A stretch of 64,000 nt of DNA from Rotaria socialis (GCA_905331475.1 CAJNYU010001813.1:62001-126000); one strand, 5' to 3'; shown: positions 37,235 through 49,328, counted from the stretch's first letter. Translations and numbers: made by a program. Notes: generated from the sequence alone by a model not told the origin.

Positions 37235-38186
37235 CTATGTTTGCTGTTGCTGTTGGATAGATTTTGTAGGTTGTTTTTGTTCTACATAAGGTACTTCTAT
37301 TTTCAACTGGCCATCATCTGTTAATTGTGATTTCAGTTGTTCGACTTGTGTCCCCGGCGGTAATGTTGTTGATTTGAAGAAGAATGATCGTTCAAAACTA
37401 TTGTCATTTGCATGTCGACGTTCACCCTTAACTAGCAATTCATTGTTCTTAACTGATACTTTGATTTCATCGGGCTTATAGTTTTTCATTTCAATAGACA
37501 TTTCAAGTTGTTTCTGATTGTCATCTTTATCAACGATTCGTGATTGGAAATCTGATCCATGCAAGAAACTACGATAATCGAAAAGTGAATCTCGATGTTG
37601 ACCAAATTGGGCTAGATCTTGAGTGTTTTTCTTTGCTTCGTCACGTCGACGTTCTACTTCTGGGTTATGAATTGGAACTTCAATGACTAATACCTTATTC
37701 GGTGTGACATACGATGCCAAACGATTTACATCTATACAACGAGGGTAAAAAATTAGGTTGAAAATTGTCTTATAGAATATTTCATTACTTACCAGCATGT
37801 TCTGGTAAGGGATATGATTTTCTTAATTCACGTATATTGTAATCACCATCAGGTTGACGTTCTTCTTGTTTAGCTTCGACAATTACTTTTCCATTTTCAA
37901 CTTTTGTTTTGATCGTTTCGGGATTGAAGCCAACTACATTGAGTTGAACACGGAATTTCTCCAAGTTCGGTGCTTTTGCTATTTGATTCGAATGTTTGCC
38001 AGCAGCTTGCGCATGGCTTGATCTTTGTGGTTCATTGATCCATAGAAAAGTATTTGGAGCCACGAGGACCGTTGTTGGTGATGTATTTAAATCATGCCAT
38101 GGATCGAAGAAATCAAGTTGATCACCGAAGTATCGATCGTTTGGATTAGTATGACAACGATAATGGTAGATTGGAAAGAAAGCCAT
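37235..38186 (-). CDS. Small heat-shock protein with two alpha-crystallin domains (copy 1)
   Basis: Two exons (38186-37793 and 37731-37235) join in phase to 296 residues. The N terminus has FDPWHDL, a WDPF-like motif. The first alpha-crystallin domain (residues about 75-155: KFRVQLNVVGFNPETIKTKV ... VIEVP) is split by the intron after LPEHAG. The second (about 195-280) runs LEMSIEMKNYKPDEIKVSVK ... LPPGT ... DGQLKIEVPY. A polyglutamine tail ends the protein. Small heat-shock proteins hold unfolding proteins in soluble form; two-domain forms are known in some invertebrates such as flatworms. Copy 2 at 44.8 kb has the same layout and the same intron position, so the pair arose by duplication. 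A heat-shock element lies upstream. Confidence 0.92.
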
Positions 38187-38300
38187 TGTTTAAGTTGCGG
38201 TTGAAAAAACTATCGTTGACAGTGCGAGAGAGGAAGCTTGTTGTAGTCGAGAGTGAGAGTTGAACTGTCTACTTGTGGAGCATAGTGTGACGTCGAGCAG

Positions 38301-38362
38301 TATTTATGGGATCGATGGTGATGAGAGTAGAAAATTGAAGAACGGTCGTGAATGTTCTAGAA
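38301..38362 (-). promoter_or_regulatory. Heat-shock element and TATA-like box of sHSP copy 1
   Basis: GAATGTTCTAGAA at 38350-38362 is a perfect three-unit heat-shock element (GAA-2-TTC-2-GAA), the binding site of HSF1-type factors. Read on the minus strand, ATAAATA at 38301-38307 is a TATA-like box 42 bp nearer the gene. The start codon is a further 114 bp away. The spacing implies direct heat induction. Confidence 0.8.
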
Positions 38363-39905
38363 TACTCGTGCATGATCATTGATATTCCAGGTTGTATTTT
38401 TTCTTTCTGTTCTTTATCGTTTTTTTTCTGTTCTGCTGTCGAATATATTTTTCTTTTGCAACTCACGAATGAATCTATTGACCACACCGAGAAAACAACA
38501 ACTACAAAAATCTAAATCATGCGTAAAGAAGAATTTTGGTTCTTGAAAAAAAACAGATGTTTCAAAAGGTAACTGTATAGTGTGTTTCAGCTACATGTAG
38601 AGCATTAATAACTGTCAAAAAAGAACTCAAGAAAACTTGAGTTATTTTGTGAATATTCCATTACTAGATAACACAAATCATCGATTCACTATATAAAAAT
38701 GAGAACATTATAATTATAAACATAGGAGCTCAATAAAGTAGAACTGAGTTTAGTTACTTTTAAGTACCGCGTATAGTAAGGTAACAAATTCTAAATTTAC
38801 CAAAGAACAAAGTATAACAGGAGGTAATTACCTTGAAATATTCATATTTAAATACTAAATCATGTGGCTATGTTATCAAATAGAGCAAATTTCTTCGATC
38901 ATATTCTGTTTTTGACATAAATCTTTATCAGTTGAATTGTAATTCTTTTTTGTAAGCTTTTTACATGTAACATAGTTTTTGATGAAACATAGACTTCATT
39001 CATATTAACAGAGTAAATAGCTAAACTATTAACTAACAAAGATGGTCGTCTGGAAAATATATATTAGACATTAAAACAATCCTAAGGTAATAAAATTTCC
39101 AATTTTCCGATTTCATTAGGCAGGCAACCCTCTTCATAATATAACAGAATGTTAGCTAAAGCTTTAATCAAGTTAAAAACCATCGAAAAATTAGACTCTA
39201 AAATATAAGGTTAGATTATTTTTGTGAATGAAGTTTATTAGTAAATAAGTTTTTGATTCAAAATTAATTTTAAGTTGTTATTTTCTCAACTATTTCTTCA
39301 TATAATAGAATGCTACTGTCGATTCTGAAGACGAAAAAGTTAAATATACCAACTGAGTATTCACTTTTTGTAAAGGTTGTGTTCAATTTAATAGAATTAT
39401 CATTATCTATGAAAGAACGCAACTGCATTGCTCTCCTTGAGGGTATAGATGTCAATCTACACGAAAAGATGAGAAACAGCCGATACCCAGATTCTCGAAA
39501 CATAGAAATAAAGAAAACTTGCGAAGAATTACAGAAATGTCGGGTTTCGCATTACAATATTAAAAACAATACAGATAAGATAAGTAAAATGTGGCTATCT
39601 TCGAATAGTAGCATACGAATCATTCGATAACAAACAGAAAAGCTCTCACGTATATAACATAAACTAAAATCAACAACGCACCTTCGAATTTGTTGCGACT
39701 TTTTGGTTAATATTATTTGGTTGTGGTTAGGGATGTGCAGTGTCGGCGTATGCGACTCCTATGTTCATTGACACCTGCATTCACATTATCAATTGAACTT
39801 GTTTTCAATTCATAGTTGTATATGCATGATTTGATATTTATGCTCTAATCGGATCTGTTTCTCTCTAGATAGGTGAGATTCGAGTTCAATACAAACTAGG
39901 AACAT
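38363..39905. other. Intergenic, no gene recognised
   Basis: AT-rich DNA. Overlapping opposite-strand frames at 39270-39630 lack family resemblance and splice partners, so they are not called. Confidence 0.4.
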
Positions 39906-40538
39906 ATGGAAGCAACACCCTTGATTATTACTCATACGCTAGTACATGATGAGGCTGAAGAAATGACGCGGGATATTGAATTTTTGGCAAGGAAAGTGTA
40001 CAATTCTTCTACAGCTATTTCTGTTGATGTACTCTTCCGCTGGTATCAACGTAATCCTTCATTATGGTGGTGAGCTAAAATTAATAATCGTCTCATCGGA
40101 TACATTTTCGTCATACCATTGAAAAAAGACGTTTTTCAAAAAACTCTTCAACTAGGATTCGATGAAAAACTTGACATCATAGATGATGCTATTCGCAACT
40201 GGAACGATGGACAAAACAAGCAGTATTCCCTCTACTTATGTTCATTTGTAGTAGATCCTCTATATCAAAAGCATTTTGATTTGCCAATTCATCTTTTATT
40301 GGTACAAAACTTGCTTAAAAGTCTTGTATTCTATGGAAAATCTGGAACCGGCGTGATAGAGTGGTCTGCGTTCCGCGTGAGCCAAGTCGGATGTCACATT
40401 GTACAAGAATATTATGACATGACATGTTTAGCGCGTGATAATCACAATAGCAGCATATTCTATGGTATAACGAATTGTGAACATCAAGAAGCACTTTTAC
40501 AGAAAATTGGACGGAAATTAGAACTGCGAAAATCGTAG
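39906..40538 (+). pseudogene. GNAT-type acetyltransferase-like gene with an in-frame TGA
   Basis: Starting at ATG 39906, the frame runs 211 codons to TAG at 40538 but is interrupted once, by TGA at 40071-40073 (codon 56, after LWW). The protein continues sensibly across the stop (AKINNRLIGYIFVIPL, then YLCSFVVDPLYQKHFDLPIHLLLVQNL), which is the beta4/beta5 and acetyl-CoA-binding-loop pattern of GNAT enzymes. Splicing the stop out as an intron does not restore a frame with the acceptors available. The gene is intronless, unlike its neighbours. It is either a recent nonsense allele or pseudogene, or a base error. Substrate and role are unknown. Confidence 0.6.
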
Positions 40539-42441
40539 ATTTAGAACTGAAAGCATGGAGTCCGTTTTAGAATAGTTACGAAGAACCGGTTGAATACAAT
40601 TTGACAGAGATCGCTTTTCTGGGTGATCGATGATTACAAAATTTTATTGTTTTTATTTTCGATGAACTACATTGGTGAAATAATAATAATAATTACTATT
40701 TGCAGGAATATTTGAAATATTTGCATACTTTAGATACAAATCTTCCATAAAAATCCTATTAAAACGGAGTATTTCATAATAAAGGTAAACTGGTGCTGAA
40801 CGACGATACTTTGGTAATTACTGCGTTCTACACCAAGGAGTCAATTTCGAACTATTGAGAAAAATACGATTTTCTGAGGGATTTGGATATAGATGAATGT
40901 AGGTACGAGAGTGGAGAGTGTGTGTTACGAAGAGATTATTGCATCCACAGTTACCCTCTTCAAAAAAAAGAGTTCATGACCAAAGAGAAGTCGTTTTTTT
41001 TACGCATTCGAACATCTTGTTATTTTATCCGATAACATTTGATCATAATTTTTTGAAAGTCAATATAATAAATTCTAATAAATAATATAAATGCGGAAAC
41101 ATCGGATTTGCATCCGATTGTTATGTGTACTTCAAAAAGCGAAAATGTACATCCATTTTTTTCTATAAGGCATAGATCTCATCAAGATACATCCCTTCTC
41201 ACTAAATTACAAGGAGAAAATACAGGCATGCTAAGTTAGCATGGACCACACTGTATGCAACTCTATCCAGTGATCACTGACTCTACTCTCAGCGGGATAT
41301 AATATCTTTAGAGATCACAGAAATTGAGCTCAAATTCGTGTTCAGCTTCGAAAACTGGATAAGAACAGTTATTTTTGAATGGTTTTGTATTTGTATCTAG
41401 CAGGATTACGATCGTAAGCAACCTCATGAATTTATAAGAGATATATGATAGATACAGGCATCAGTATTTTCATAATAAATCATCAATAGTAATAGCTATC
41501 GAGTTCGGGCTTTTACCTTTCGATAGTCTTTTTGACTAGCTACAAAATCAGGCATTTGAGAAACCCCCAAACTGTTGGTCATCTGGAACATAGCTTGGCA
41601 ATTTGGTTGCTAGATGCAGTTTTTGTGTATTTTGAGACCTTTTTCAGTCAATGTTTCGTTAAAAAACTACGATTTTTTTCAAAACTAATATCAGATTCAA
41701 AATCAGCGTTAAAAACTGAGTCGATCTATATATGTCGCGGATGATTCTGAGAAAAAAAAGTTTTTTTGAAAAATCCCTGTACTCCCCCTCAGGGATGGTC
41801 TGGTCAATAATGGCAATTTTTTCGATAACTCAACCATTTCTTGACGGATCCTTCTCATCTTCGAACTCGACTGACACATTGATGAGACTGAACTGTGTAG
41901 AAAATTTCATCATGATCTAACTCTCTTTTCGAAAGTTATTGTGTAAACGGACGGCCGGACGAACACACTGACCGATTCTAGAGTGTACTCACTTTTTGAG
42001 TACACATTAATAAAAGTGAATGTAATATTCGCTTTCGACTGCAGAAAAATTTCAACTATTCTTCAACTAAATTGAATATACCATCTTTAAAAATGTTGTG
42101 ATATTTAGTGTGGGTGTAAATACAATTTCCACTGTGTATATCTCCGGTCATTAACTCATCCACATCCTCAAGGCTAAATCTTACTGTATAAACATTATTA
42201 ATATGATTTTCTTTCTTCTTCTTCTTTTTGTATAACGTACACCAACGCCTTGATTAACACATCAGCCGCAACCTATGATTTTGTTTATGCACATGATTTT
42301 GCATCACATTCCATTGTTTGTTTACACATCACTTCCTTTTTTATTCTTGCATTCTGGTGTATTTAAGTTGCACTTTTTTGCTTGATCTTTTAAAAGTGAC
42401 TGTTTTTATTTAAACTAGTAAAAAAAAACGTGAATATTGGT
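40539..42441. other. Intergenic with a dispersed repeat
   Basis: No gene is supported. From about 41500 to 42010 the sequence changes character (see the repeat entry). The two frames at 41532 and 41732 lie within this repeat and resemble nothing. Confidence 0.45.
41500..42010. repeat. Dispersed-repeat-like segment ending in a hairpin
   Basis: A segment with higher GC than its flanks contains GGACGGCCGGACGAACACAC, a kind of tract common in non-coding invertebrate repeats. It ends in a perfect hairpin, GTGTACTCA-CTTTT-TGAGTACAC, at 41982-42004. No terminal inverted repeat or coding domain was found. The boundaries are approximate. Confidence 0.4.
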
Positions 42442-43811
42442 ATGGCTGCAACAATGTCAATCAGCACAAATGATGTTTCATCCAACTACCATACGGTTTC
42501 AATTTGTGAAGATCTTCCGACAATCAAAAAATATTACAGTGAGGAAACTTTCCAGGATCTTCCACCTGCCGATTATTGGGTCAGAAAGATGGACAAAAAA
42601 GCAAAACAAGAACATTACAAAGTGCAACATGTCATGGTAAACGGTCCATGTAAATGATAGGAATTTTGTTGTTTCATCAATAAAAGAAAAACATTTTATT
42701 TTTGTGTTTAGATACCACATTGATTGAAAATCATCCGATTTTTGCGGCCTTTCTCTTTGCTTACAATTCACACGAGGATATCGTTTTGTCTCCCGATGAT
42801 ATTTGGCTCATGATACGTATATACTTTTGTGTTTATGTCAATGAAAATGCTGAAAAATTGCGCCCACTTTTTGTTGATCATAACGGTCAGAAAAAATTGA
42901 TTATCGAACAAGTGGGTATGACCAACATTGAGTATGTAGATTTTAATTTTTGAAGCGAAGATTAACCAAAAATATTCATGCTTCTATAGCTGGGATGATT
43001 TTCTTGAACGTATACAAACACAATTAAGTGATAATGTGAAAAATAATGTCACGGAATTACTTAGAGCAAATTTTTCAACAACTACCAAAGTTGAATTGTT
43101 TCTTTCTTATGTAGCTACAATGGATACATTCAAGAAGTATTTTGAATATGAAGCCTGTATGACATTGTGTGGCATTCGTCGAGCGCATTTCATGGGTACA
43201 CTCGACGATTGGACATTGCTGCGTCGTAAAACTGAGCAACTTAAAAATTTCACTACTGATAATTGGAATAGTTTTGCTACTTATATCAATGGAGTATTGC
43301 CTATCCTTGATGAATTCATTCAAACCTACAAGGGCGACGTGAACAATAAATTTTGGGATGAAGTAATGCAAATAAATCATAAAGCAGGGCAATCTGGAGT
43401 GTGAGTATTTAGTATTTTAAATTTATATCTGGCAAAGAGCAATAATTCAAAGGTTATAATAACTCTGAAGACAAAAGTATATCCAATTAATATTTTGTCA
43501 TTTTCATACTTAGTTTTAAAGCACAAATAAGATCTTCATATTTCAGGAGAGGAGGAGATTATATCAACGGCGGATGGATTCTTCGCCTTTTCTATGGATT
43601 GCAAAACAGCAAAAGCCATCACGTAACAGATATAAAACTCCCATCATTGGTCATACCCGTTCAAGTAAACAATGAAGTAACCAATGAATCGAAAACGTGC
43701 CATATAGTTGGTCGCTTTCATGGAGTTCAATCAAAAGGTGGACGTCATAGGCCGGTGATGGGATTTGCCATTATAGACGACCTACGTACTATTACGTCTT
43801 TCAAACGCTAA
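42442..43811 (+). CDS. DUF4419 domain protein, 4 exons
   Basis: Exons 42442-42649, 42712-42931, 42990-43400 and 43547-43811 join in phase to 367 residues; the ATG at 42442 is chosen over an upstream in-frame GTG. The middle and end carry the usual DUF4419 pattern: HPIFAAFLFAYNSHEDIVLSPDDIWLMI, CGIRRAHFMGTLDDWTLLRRKTEQL, WDEVMQINHKAGQSG and GDYINGGWILRLFYG, ending in RPVMGFAIID. The biochemical function of the family is unknown; it is common in fungi and expanded in some invertebrates. The three introns are 62, 58 and 146 bp. No signal peptide or membrane helix is seen, so a cytosolic protein is likely. Confidence 0.85.
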
Positions 43812-44675
43812 AGACATTTCGTCTATATGACTTAGTAAAAACTACACGTTTCAAAATATTTTCTTCATAATAAATAAAAAAATCCTCAAAGATAAAACAC
43901 AATTTTAGTGAGACCGAAAAGCAGCAGCTACTGATGTGTTGTTAGATCAAATGCTGACAATCGAGTCAAGTAGTTGCAATGAATCGGTAATAATGACCAG
44001 TTGTAGTAGTTGAGAAAACGCACTGTTCCAAATTATCAATCCAATTGTTGAAAATTGAAGAAGAAAAAAAGAATTTTTTTAAGAGATTCAAGATTTTTCA
44101 TTACAAAATTTTATTCTACATTGGTTCGTTGAGTCCGATTTGAAGTCAATCAATGCATTGATTCATTCAATAAATCTATTATCATATTTGCTATCGAACA
44201 ATATCATTTGTGTTTGACGAAAAATGAAGAAAAATAACTCATGCCTTTTGAAAATGTATTACCATGAAGTGGTACAGAAACTTGATATACGACAAATTCA
44301 ATATTTTACTGAAAAATGTGATCGTACGAGTTCTTTATGATTATCTTTTTTTATTGAAAATTACACTGGACGAAAAAACGCTAGTCTTGTATCATATGAT
44401 AGAATCAAAGTGATGTAGTTTATCAGTACCTGCGTTTACTTTGCATTTATTGATTCGACTGCAACACAATAAATATATTTATCGTCATAAAAAATAAGCA
44501 TCAATAAGAAAAGCGTCACTTCATATCTTTGATCTATGATTCTTTTTTGTTTAATTAACAAATAGTCAACTCCTAATATTTTCTCTAGTTAAAATTTCGT
44601 TACATATTATTCTACGTAAATTCTACATTGTCCTTCGTTATAGGTGAGCTAGTGTAACTATTCATTACTTTCTTG

Positions 44676-44715
<40 letters not shown>

Positions 44716-44833
44716 CGTGTAATGATGTATTTATTTTTGTTAGCTTTGATAAATATCGGACGAATTTCGACTTTATTTATTTAAAGAAACAAAGAGTACA
44801 ACAATCAAAAAACAATAACATGTTTGCAAATTG
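43812..44833. other. Intergenic between DUF4419 and sHSP copy 2
   Basis: No gene seen. A TCAA microsatellite of about nine to ten units lies at 44676-44714. The region probably contains both 3' UTRs, since the flanking genes converge. Confidence 0.5.
44676..44714. repeat. TCAA microsatellite
   Basis: Near-perfect tandem TCAA units, about 39 bp. Confidence 0.92.
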
Positions 44834-45854
44834 TTACGCCTGTTGAGCTTCAATTGAACGATCTTGTGTAGGTTCAATAAATGGTGCTTGAATTTCTAAT
44901 TGTCCTTCAGGTGTCAAAGTTGATTTTAATTGATTTGTTTGCGTACCAGGTGGTAATAGAATAAATTTCGTTAAAAATGATCGTTCTGCACGATTATTAT
45001 CATTATAAATATTTTCCGCTTGTACAACTAATTCATTATTTTTAACTGCAACATTGACTTGTTCAGGACGATAATTTTTAACTGCCAAAGACAATTTAAC
45101 TAGCTTTTCTCCATTATCTGTATCGACAATACGTGGACGAAATTCAGCTGAAGCAATGAAACCTGGATAGTCAAATATTGGATCACGATATTGACCAAAT
45201 GAAGAAAGTGATTGATTATCGACCAGTGTTTGAGATGGACGACGTTCTATGTGTGGAGCATTAACAGGAACTTCAATAACAAGCATATTATTTGGAGTAA
45301 CAAACGAAGCAAAATTCGTTGTATCTATTGAAATGAAAAAAAGTCGAGTAGTTAGATATAAATATGAAAGAATGCAATTATATCTTACCAGCATGTTCAG
45401 GAAGATCATATGTTTTTCGAATTTCTCGAATATTAAAATCACCACTGAGATCTCGCTCTTCCTGTTTACCTTCAACAATAACTTTTCGGTCTTCAATTCG
45501 TGTTTTTATCGACTCGGGATTGAAACCAGCCACATTCAGTTGAACACGAAATTTCTCTGATTGAACTGGTATAGCTACAGGAGCTGTTATTGTAATTGTT
45601 GGCAGAGGAAAACGAGTATTGCCACCAGGAAGATTATTTTGTGTTGTATAAGATGAGGATGCTTTCGATGCTGATGCTCGGCGAACCATTCGATGTGGTT
45701 CATGAATCCATCGAAATGTATTCGGAAGGGCTGGTAAATTTGTTGGAAATGCCTCAAAATCACGCCATGGATCAAAAAGATTGAGTTGATCACCATAGAA
45801 TCGATCGAATGGAGCGTTGAATAAACGATAGTGTGTAGTAGGCAAATAAGACAT
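44834..45854 (-). CDS. Small heat-shock protein with two alpha-crystallin domains (copy 2)
   Basis: Two exons (45854-45389 and 45324-44834) join in phase to 318 residues. The start (MSYLPTTHYR, then FYGDQLNLFDPWRDF) matches copy 1. The first alpha-crystallin domain begins at KFRVQLNVAGFNPESIKTRI (residue about 98) and is split after LPEHAG, at the same place as in copy 1. The second runs VKLSLAVKNYRPEQVNVAVK ... LPPGTQ ... EGQLEIQAPF. An insert of about 25 residues precedes domain 1 compared with copy 1. The role is ATP-independent holding of unfolding proteins. Its promoter has a four-unit heat-shock element, stronger than that of copy 1. Confidence 0.92.
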
Positions 45855-45904
45855 AGTTTGCTCTTATGTAAACTAAATAATAGTCAATTATAAAAATTGG
45901 TATC

Positions 45905-45969
45905 TTTTTATATGTAAGATAGATATCATATTGCAACTGAATTGCGTTGTTTTCATGAATATTCGAGAA
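45905..45969 (-). promoter_or_regulatory. Four-unit heat-shock element and TATA box of sHSP copy 2
   Basis: TTCATGAATATTCGAGAA at 45952-45969 is four perfect alternating units (TTC-2-GAA-2-TTC-2-GAA). On the minus strand TATAAAAA lies at 45905-45912, 39 bp nearer the gene and about 50 bp before the start codon. The HSE-to-TATA spacing is nearly the same as in copy 1. Confidence 0.85.
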
Positions 45970-47418
45970 ATAACTGACGTATTTTAACTCATTCCAATAT
46001 ATCTTACGACATAAATATAATTAGACTTTCGTATGAAAGAAAGAGATAAAAGTATTGATTAATGTACATACATGATTTGTTATGAAAAAACACATAAGTA
46101 TGACTTAAGTGCATAAGATAGTCATCAACTTAAAACGAAAATATATACGCACGCTTCACAAATTTAACCTTGATTTTATATGTATTTGAGTGTGAATTTT
46201 TCTGGATTATTCATCGTTGAGAACGATTCAATTGTTCTATATAATATATGTTTGACGTCAATAGAGTAAATAACTTTTTCTACAATATAAAACTGTGAAA
46301 GGATAAGAAAAAATATTACGTTGAAGATAATTATAGTGTGATGAAATTGTATAATATATGTATCGAAGAAATACATTTCACAATCACAAGACGAAAACAA
46401 TCGATATCGAATTCTATATTCTGATTATTGTTCTATGACAACGTTGAAGTATAGTAATTTAATAGATAGAAAACGACTATATATAAGAACTAGTTTCCTA
46501 TTATACGTGAAGCTTTTAAATAGTATGATCACAGAGATGCTATTTTCTAAATTATTTTAGGAATTTCTTGACATTTCGAAATTTATCGACATATGATTAT
46601 TTCTAGTGAATTATGACACAATCTGTATTATATGCAATTTTATTATTAGAACCATTGTAGAATATTTTTCATCTAGAAAGTAAGATATAATGTTTTTTGA
46701 ACGTTTTTAAAACAATTTTCTGTCTATCGATTTCAAAATTAAACATTGCTGATCATCAAATTGCTCTGTCATTATTACCAATCGATTCTGTTTTTGTGTT
46801 TGTTTATTCGGTCTCCATCTTTTGAATTATGACTGTTTTACTAGAATACTTGCGATATGAACAGCAACAATTCAACGATTGAATTTCTATTTAAAACCAT
46901 ATGGATATAGATAGGCATCATGGTAATTAGAAGAGCCTGAACGATTGAGCTATTTTTAAAAAATTGTATTTTTTCATTTAAGTTGCAAAAACCTTACTCA
47001 TATCTAAAGTGAGAAGTAGGTCTATCTTTGATTGAAAATCCAGCACCGATGCTAATGATTCAGAAAACAACTTTTGGATAGTTGAATAAGCGCATTGTTT
47101 CCTGTAGGAAATGAAAGAGATGAAATCTAGCAGACTTTGATGGTAATTTCGAAAAAATCCGATTCAAATCAGTCTGAATGATAGTAGATACTAATCAAAA
47201 TAATGATACTCATACCGGATAATGCAACACGTGTCGGTTACTAGTTTTGATCAATATGAATAAATTATAGATTTTGTAAAGTAACGCTCACTAGTTTATT
47301 TGCATATAAAAATTCTTTTGTTGAATAAATACTTAATTATCAGTCATATTCATTGCATCAATAAAATCAATTATTTGCTACATTTGATTTACAGTCAATG
47401 TGTGATGCATGAATATTA
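45970..47418. other. Intergenic, no gene recognised
   Basis: AT-rich DNA with stops in all frames; no tRNA, tandem repeat or clear inverted repeat. Confidence 0.45.
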
Positions 47419-47719
47419 TCAGTTTTTAGTAGCCATCGACAAAACACTGTCTTTCGGTTTTGGGTACGGCTCACGTTGTTCATCGTAATTTATTCCCATG
47501 GCAACTTCCTCAAATGGTCGTGCACTTGAAATCAATAATTCTGATCGAACATTTGAGCTTACATTTGAAGACGCTAAGAGACTTGACTGAAGGTCTACCA
47601 ACAGAAAAATGATAACAATAAAATGATTAGAAAATTGAAATCACAGATCTTACGAGAACTACTACATCTTGGAGAAAAACTTTTTTTATTGGAACTCGGC
47701 GAAGGCAAACTGGTAGGCA
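47419..47719 (-). pseudogene. Possible 3' terminal exons of a lost gene
   Basis: Two candidate exons (47719-47654 and 47594-47419) join in phase through a 59-bp intron with GTAAGA and GGTAG ends. The result is a serine-rich tail (PSPSSNKKSFSPRCSSS, then SSARPFEEVAMGINYDEQRE, PYPKPKDSVLSMATKN, stop). The family is not recognised; it looks like a disordered C-terminal tail. About 45 bp upstream begins a CCCAGG-ended repeat and no earlier exon is found, so this is probably a remnant cut off by that insertion. Confidence 0.35.
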
Positions 47720-47763
47720 CTGGTTAATATGAAAAAAATGTAAAAGTAAATCATAAATTAATA

Positions 47764-48160
47764 CCCAGGTCGTTCATTCCTACAATCGGATCCAATCGGA
47801 TCTGAAAATGGGTTGCATCGGATCTTACATGAAAATTGGCAAGAGCCAACAGATTCCGTCGGATTCGCCCATGTAATAAAAACCGCATGAAAATCGGCGG
47901 TTAACCGCGGTTTTACCGGTCCGGTTACCGGCTCCCATTACCGCAGAACGGATAAATACCGCGGTTTACCGCAAAAATTGATCCGGCATTCGCAACATGG
48001 GCGGGTTTTGGGCCGAGATTCGGATCCATAGGATCAGGATCTGATGCGCCAAAAAAGTCTGCTATACTCAATTTCTAAAAAGCTCTTTTGTATTAAAAAT
48101 AGAATTTTGATATATTTTAAAATTCTTCCGTCGGATTCGTCAATAATTCCGAAACCCAGA
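47764..48160. mobile_element. CCCAGG-ended non-autonomous element (copy A)
   Basis: Begins CCCAGGTCGTTCATTCC and continues with repeated GGATC/ATCGGAT words. The centre (47885-47985) is unusually GC-rich with CCGCGGTTTACCGC-type palindromes. The right end is obscured by an N at 48162. It is similar in opening and word content to copies B and C. No coding capacity. Confidence 0.5.
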
Positions 48161-49013
48161 TNGGAATACTTCATGCATGCAGCCCAGATCTTAATGTAAG
48201 TATCTTACTTTTAAAGGGACATTCGAATATTCGATTTGATTCATTTTTTTTATCATTATCCTTTTTTGGTTGCTTTTCTGTTGGCAATGCCATATCTACA
48301 ATGAATAGTTCATAAGAATATTGTTATATTGATATAATGAACAATGCAGACAACATATTTGTTGAACTTATCTACTATGATGAGTGAGTACATCTATTAA
48401 ACAAAATATTAAAATAACTATAATAAATTGTACTCTGCATTTACGATTCTAACTTATTAGTTTTGCTACAATCATCAAGGTATTCTCACATATTTCTTTT
48501 CGATCATGCCTCGATAATAAAAAAATCTAGGCATTGAGTCGATACTGATAGAAAAATTTTCAACTGATACAGCAGTTACAACAAAAACAAGTTTTTCACG
48601 AGAATGAATCATCTTTTTATTGAATACATTCAAATATTATGAACAAAACANCTGAAGTGTTAGCTATTGGCCTCGACGATATGCATTTTATCTGCTGACA
48701 TAATTGAAGTCGTGCATTCTTGAACACATCTAAGGAAACATAAAAGTTATTTCGAAATATTGGGACGACTCTTGAATACATTCAAATATTATGAACAAAA
48801 CAAAGAAATCAAGTTTTTATAGGTATTTGTTGCATTATATTCATTTAATTTCATTGTCGAACTTAAAATAAAATATTCTTCTATATTTACAGAAAATTTT
48901 GCCGATAAATATCGATCATGCATAAGTTCTGTTGCAAAATATAAAATAACATTTCATATCATGCAGACATTTAAACACAAATTAAAACACTTTATTTAAT
49001 TATATAATGGCTC
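48161..49013. other. Repeat-rich stretch with two single-N gaps
   Basis: Holds Ns at 48162 and 48651 and a 121-bp block (48652-48772) repeated exactly at 49937-50057. No gene. Confidence 0.6.
48620..48803. repeat. Duplicated flank around a 121-bp block at an N
   Basis: TTGAATACATTCAAATATTA (and the next 11 bases) occurs at 48620-48650 and again at 48773-48803. Between them lie the N at 48651 and a 121-bp block identical to 49937-50057. This looks like a scaffold-joining artefact. Confidence 0.8.
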
Positions 49014-49328
49014 CCCAGGTCGAGAAATCCCACATTGAATTCGATAGGAACTTGATAGTATCCTACCATCCGACAGAATCTTATAGGAATTCGGGTCGAG
49101 GAATTGACGTCGGTACCACTGGTCGGAACCCATTGAACTTCCGATGACATCCAACAGTGTTTCTTTGGAACTCATAGGAATCCGACACTGAGGATCCAAC
49201 TTCGAACCCGGAACCCGGATCCGACGATAGGTCTGTAGGGTCCGACAAAATCCGATAAGATCCTACTGGACACGAGTCGGATCGGATGGGTTCCGATTGG
49301 TGCCTACTGTTGGATTGCTTGATCTGGG
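49014..49328. mobile_element. CCCAGG-ended non-autonomous element (copy B)
   Basis: Left end CCCAGGTCGAGAAATCCCAC; the inverted right end reads CCCAGATCAAGCAATCCAAC. The 315-bp interior is rich in TCCGA/TCGGA words. No coding capacity. Confidence 0.55.

Noticed and set aside
40071-40073. TGA read as selenocysteine
   Set aside because: No selenoprotein family match and no SECIS-like structure recognised downstream; a nonsense mutation or base error is simpler.
41532-41920. Two plus-strand frames of 60-70 codons
   Set aside because: Both fall inside a dispersed repeat and have no recognisable domains.
44676-44714. Candidate CRISPR-like array
   Set aside because: It is a simple TCAA microsatellite; no repeat-spacer structure occurs anywhere in the window.
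45249-45560. Plus-strand 103-codon frame
   Set aside because: Antisense of sHSP copy 2 and its intron.
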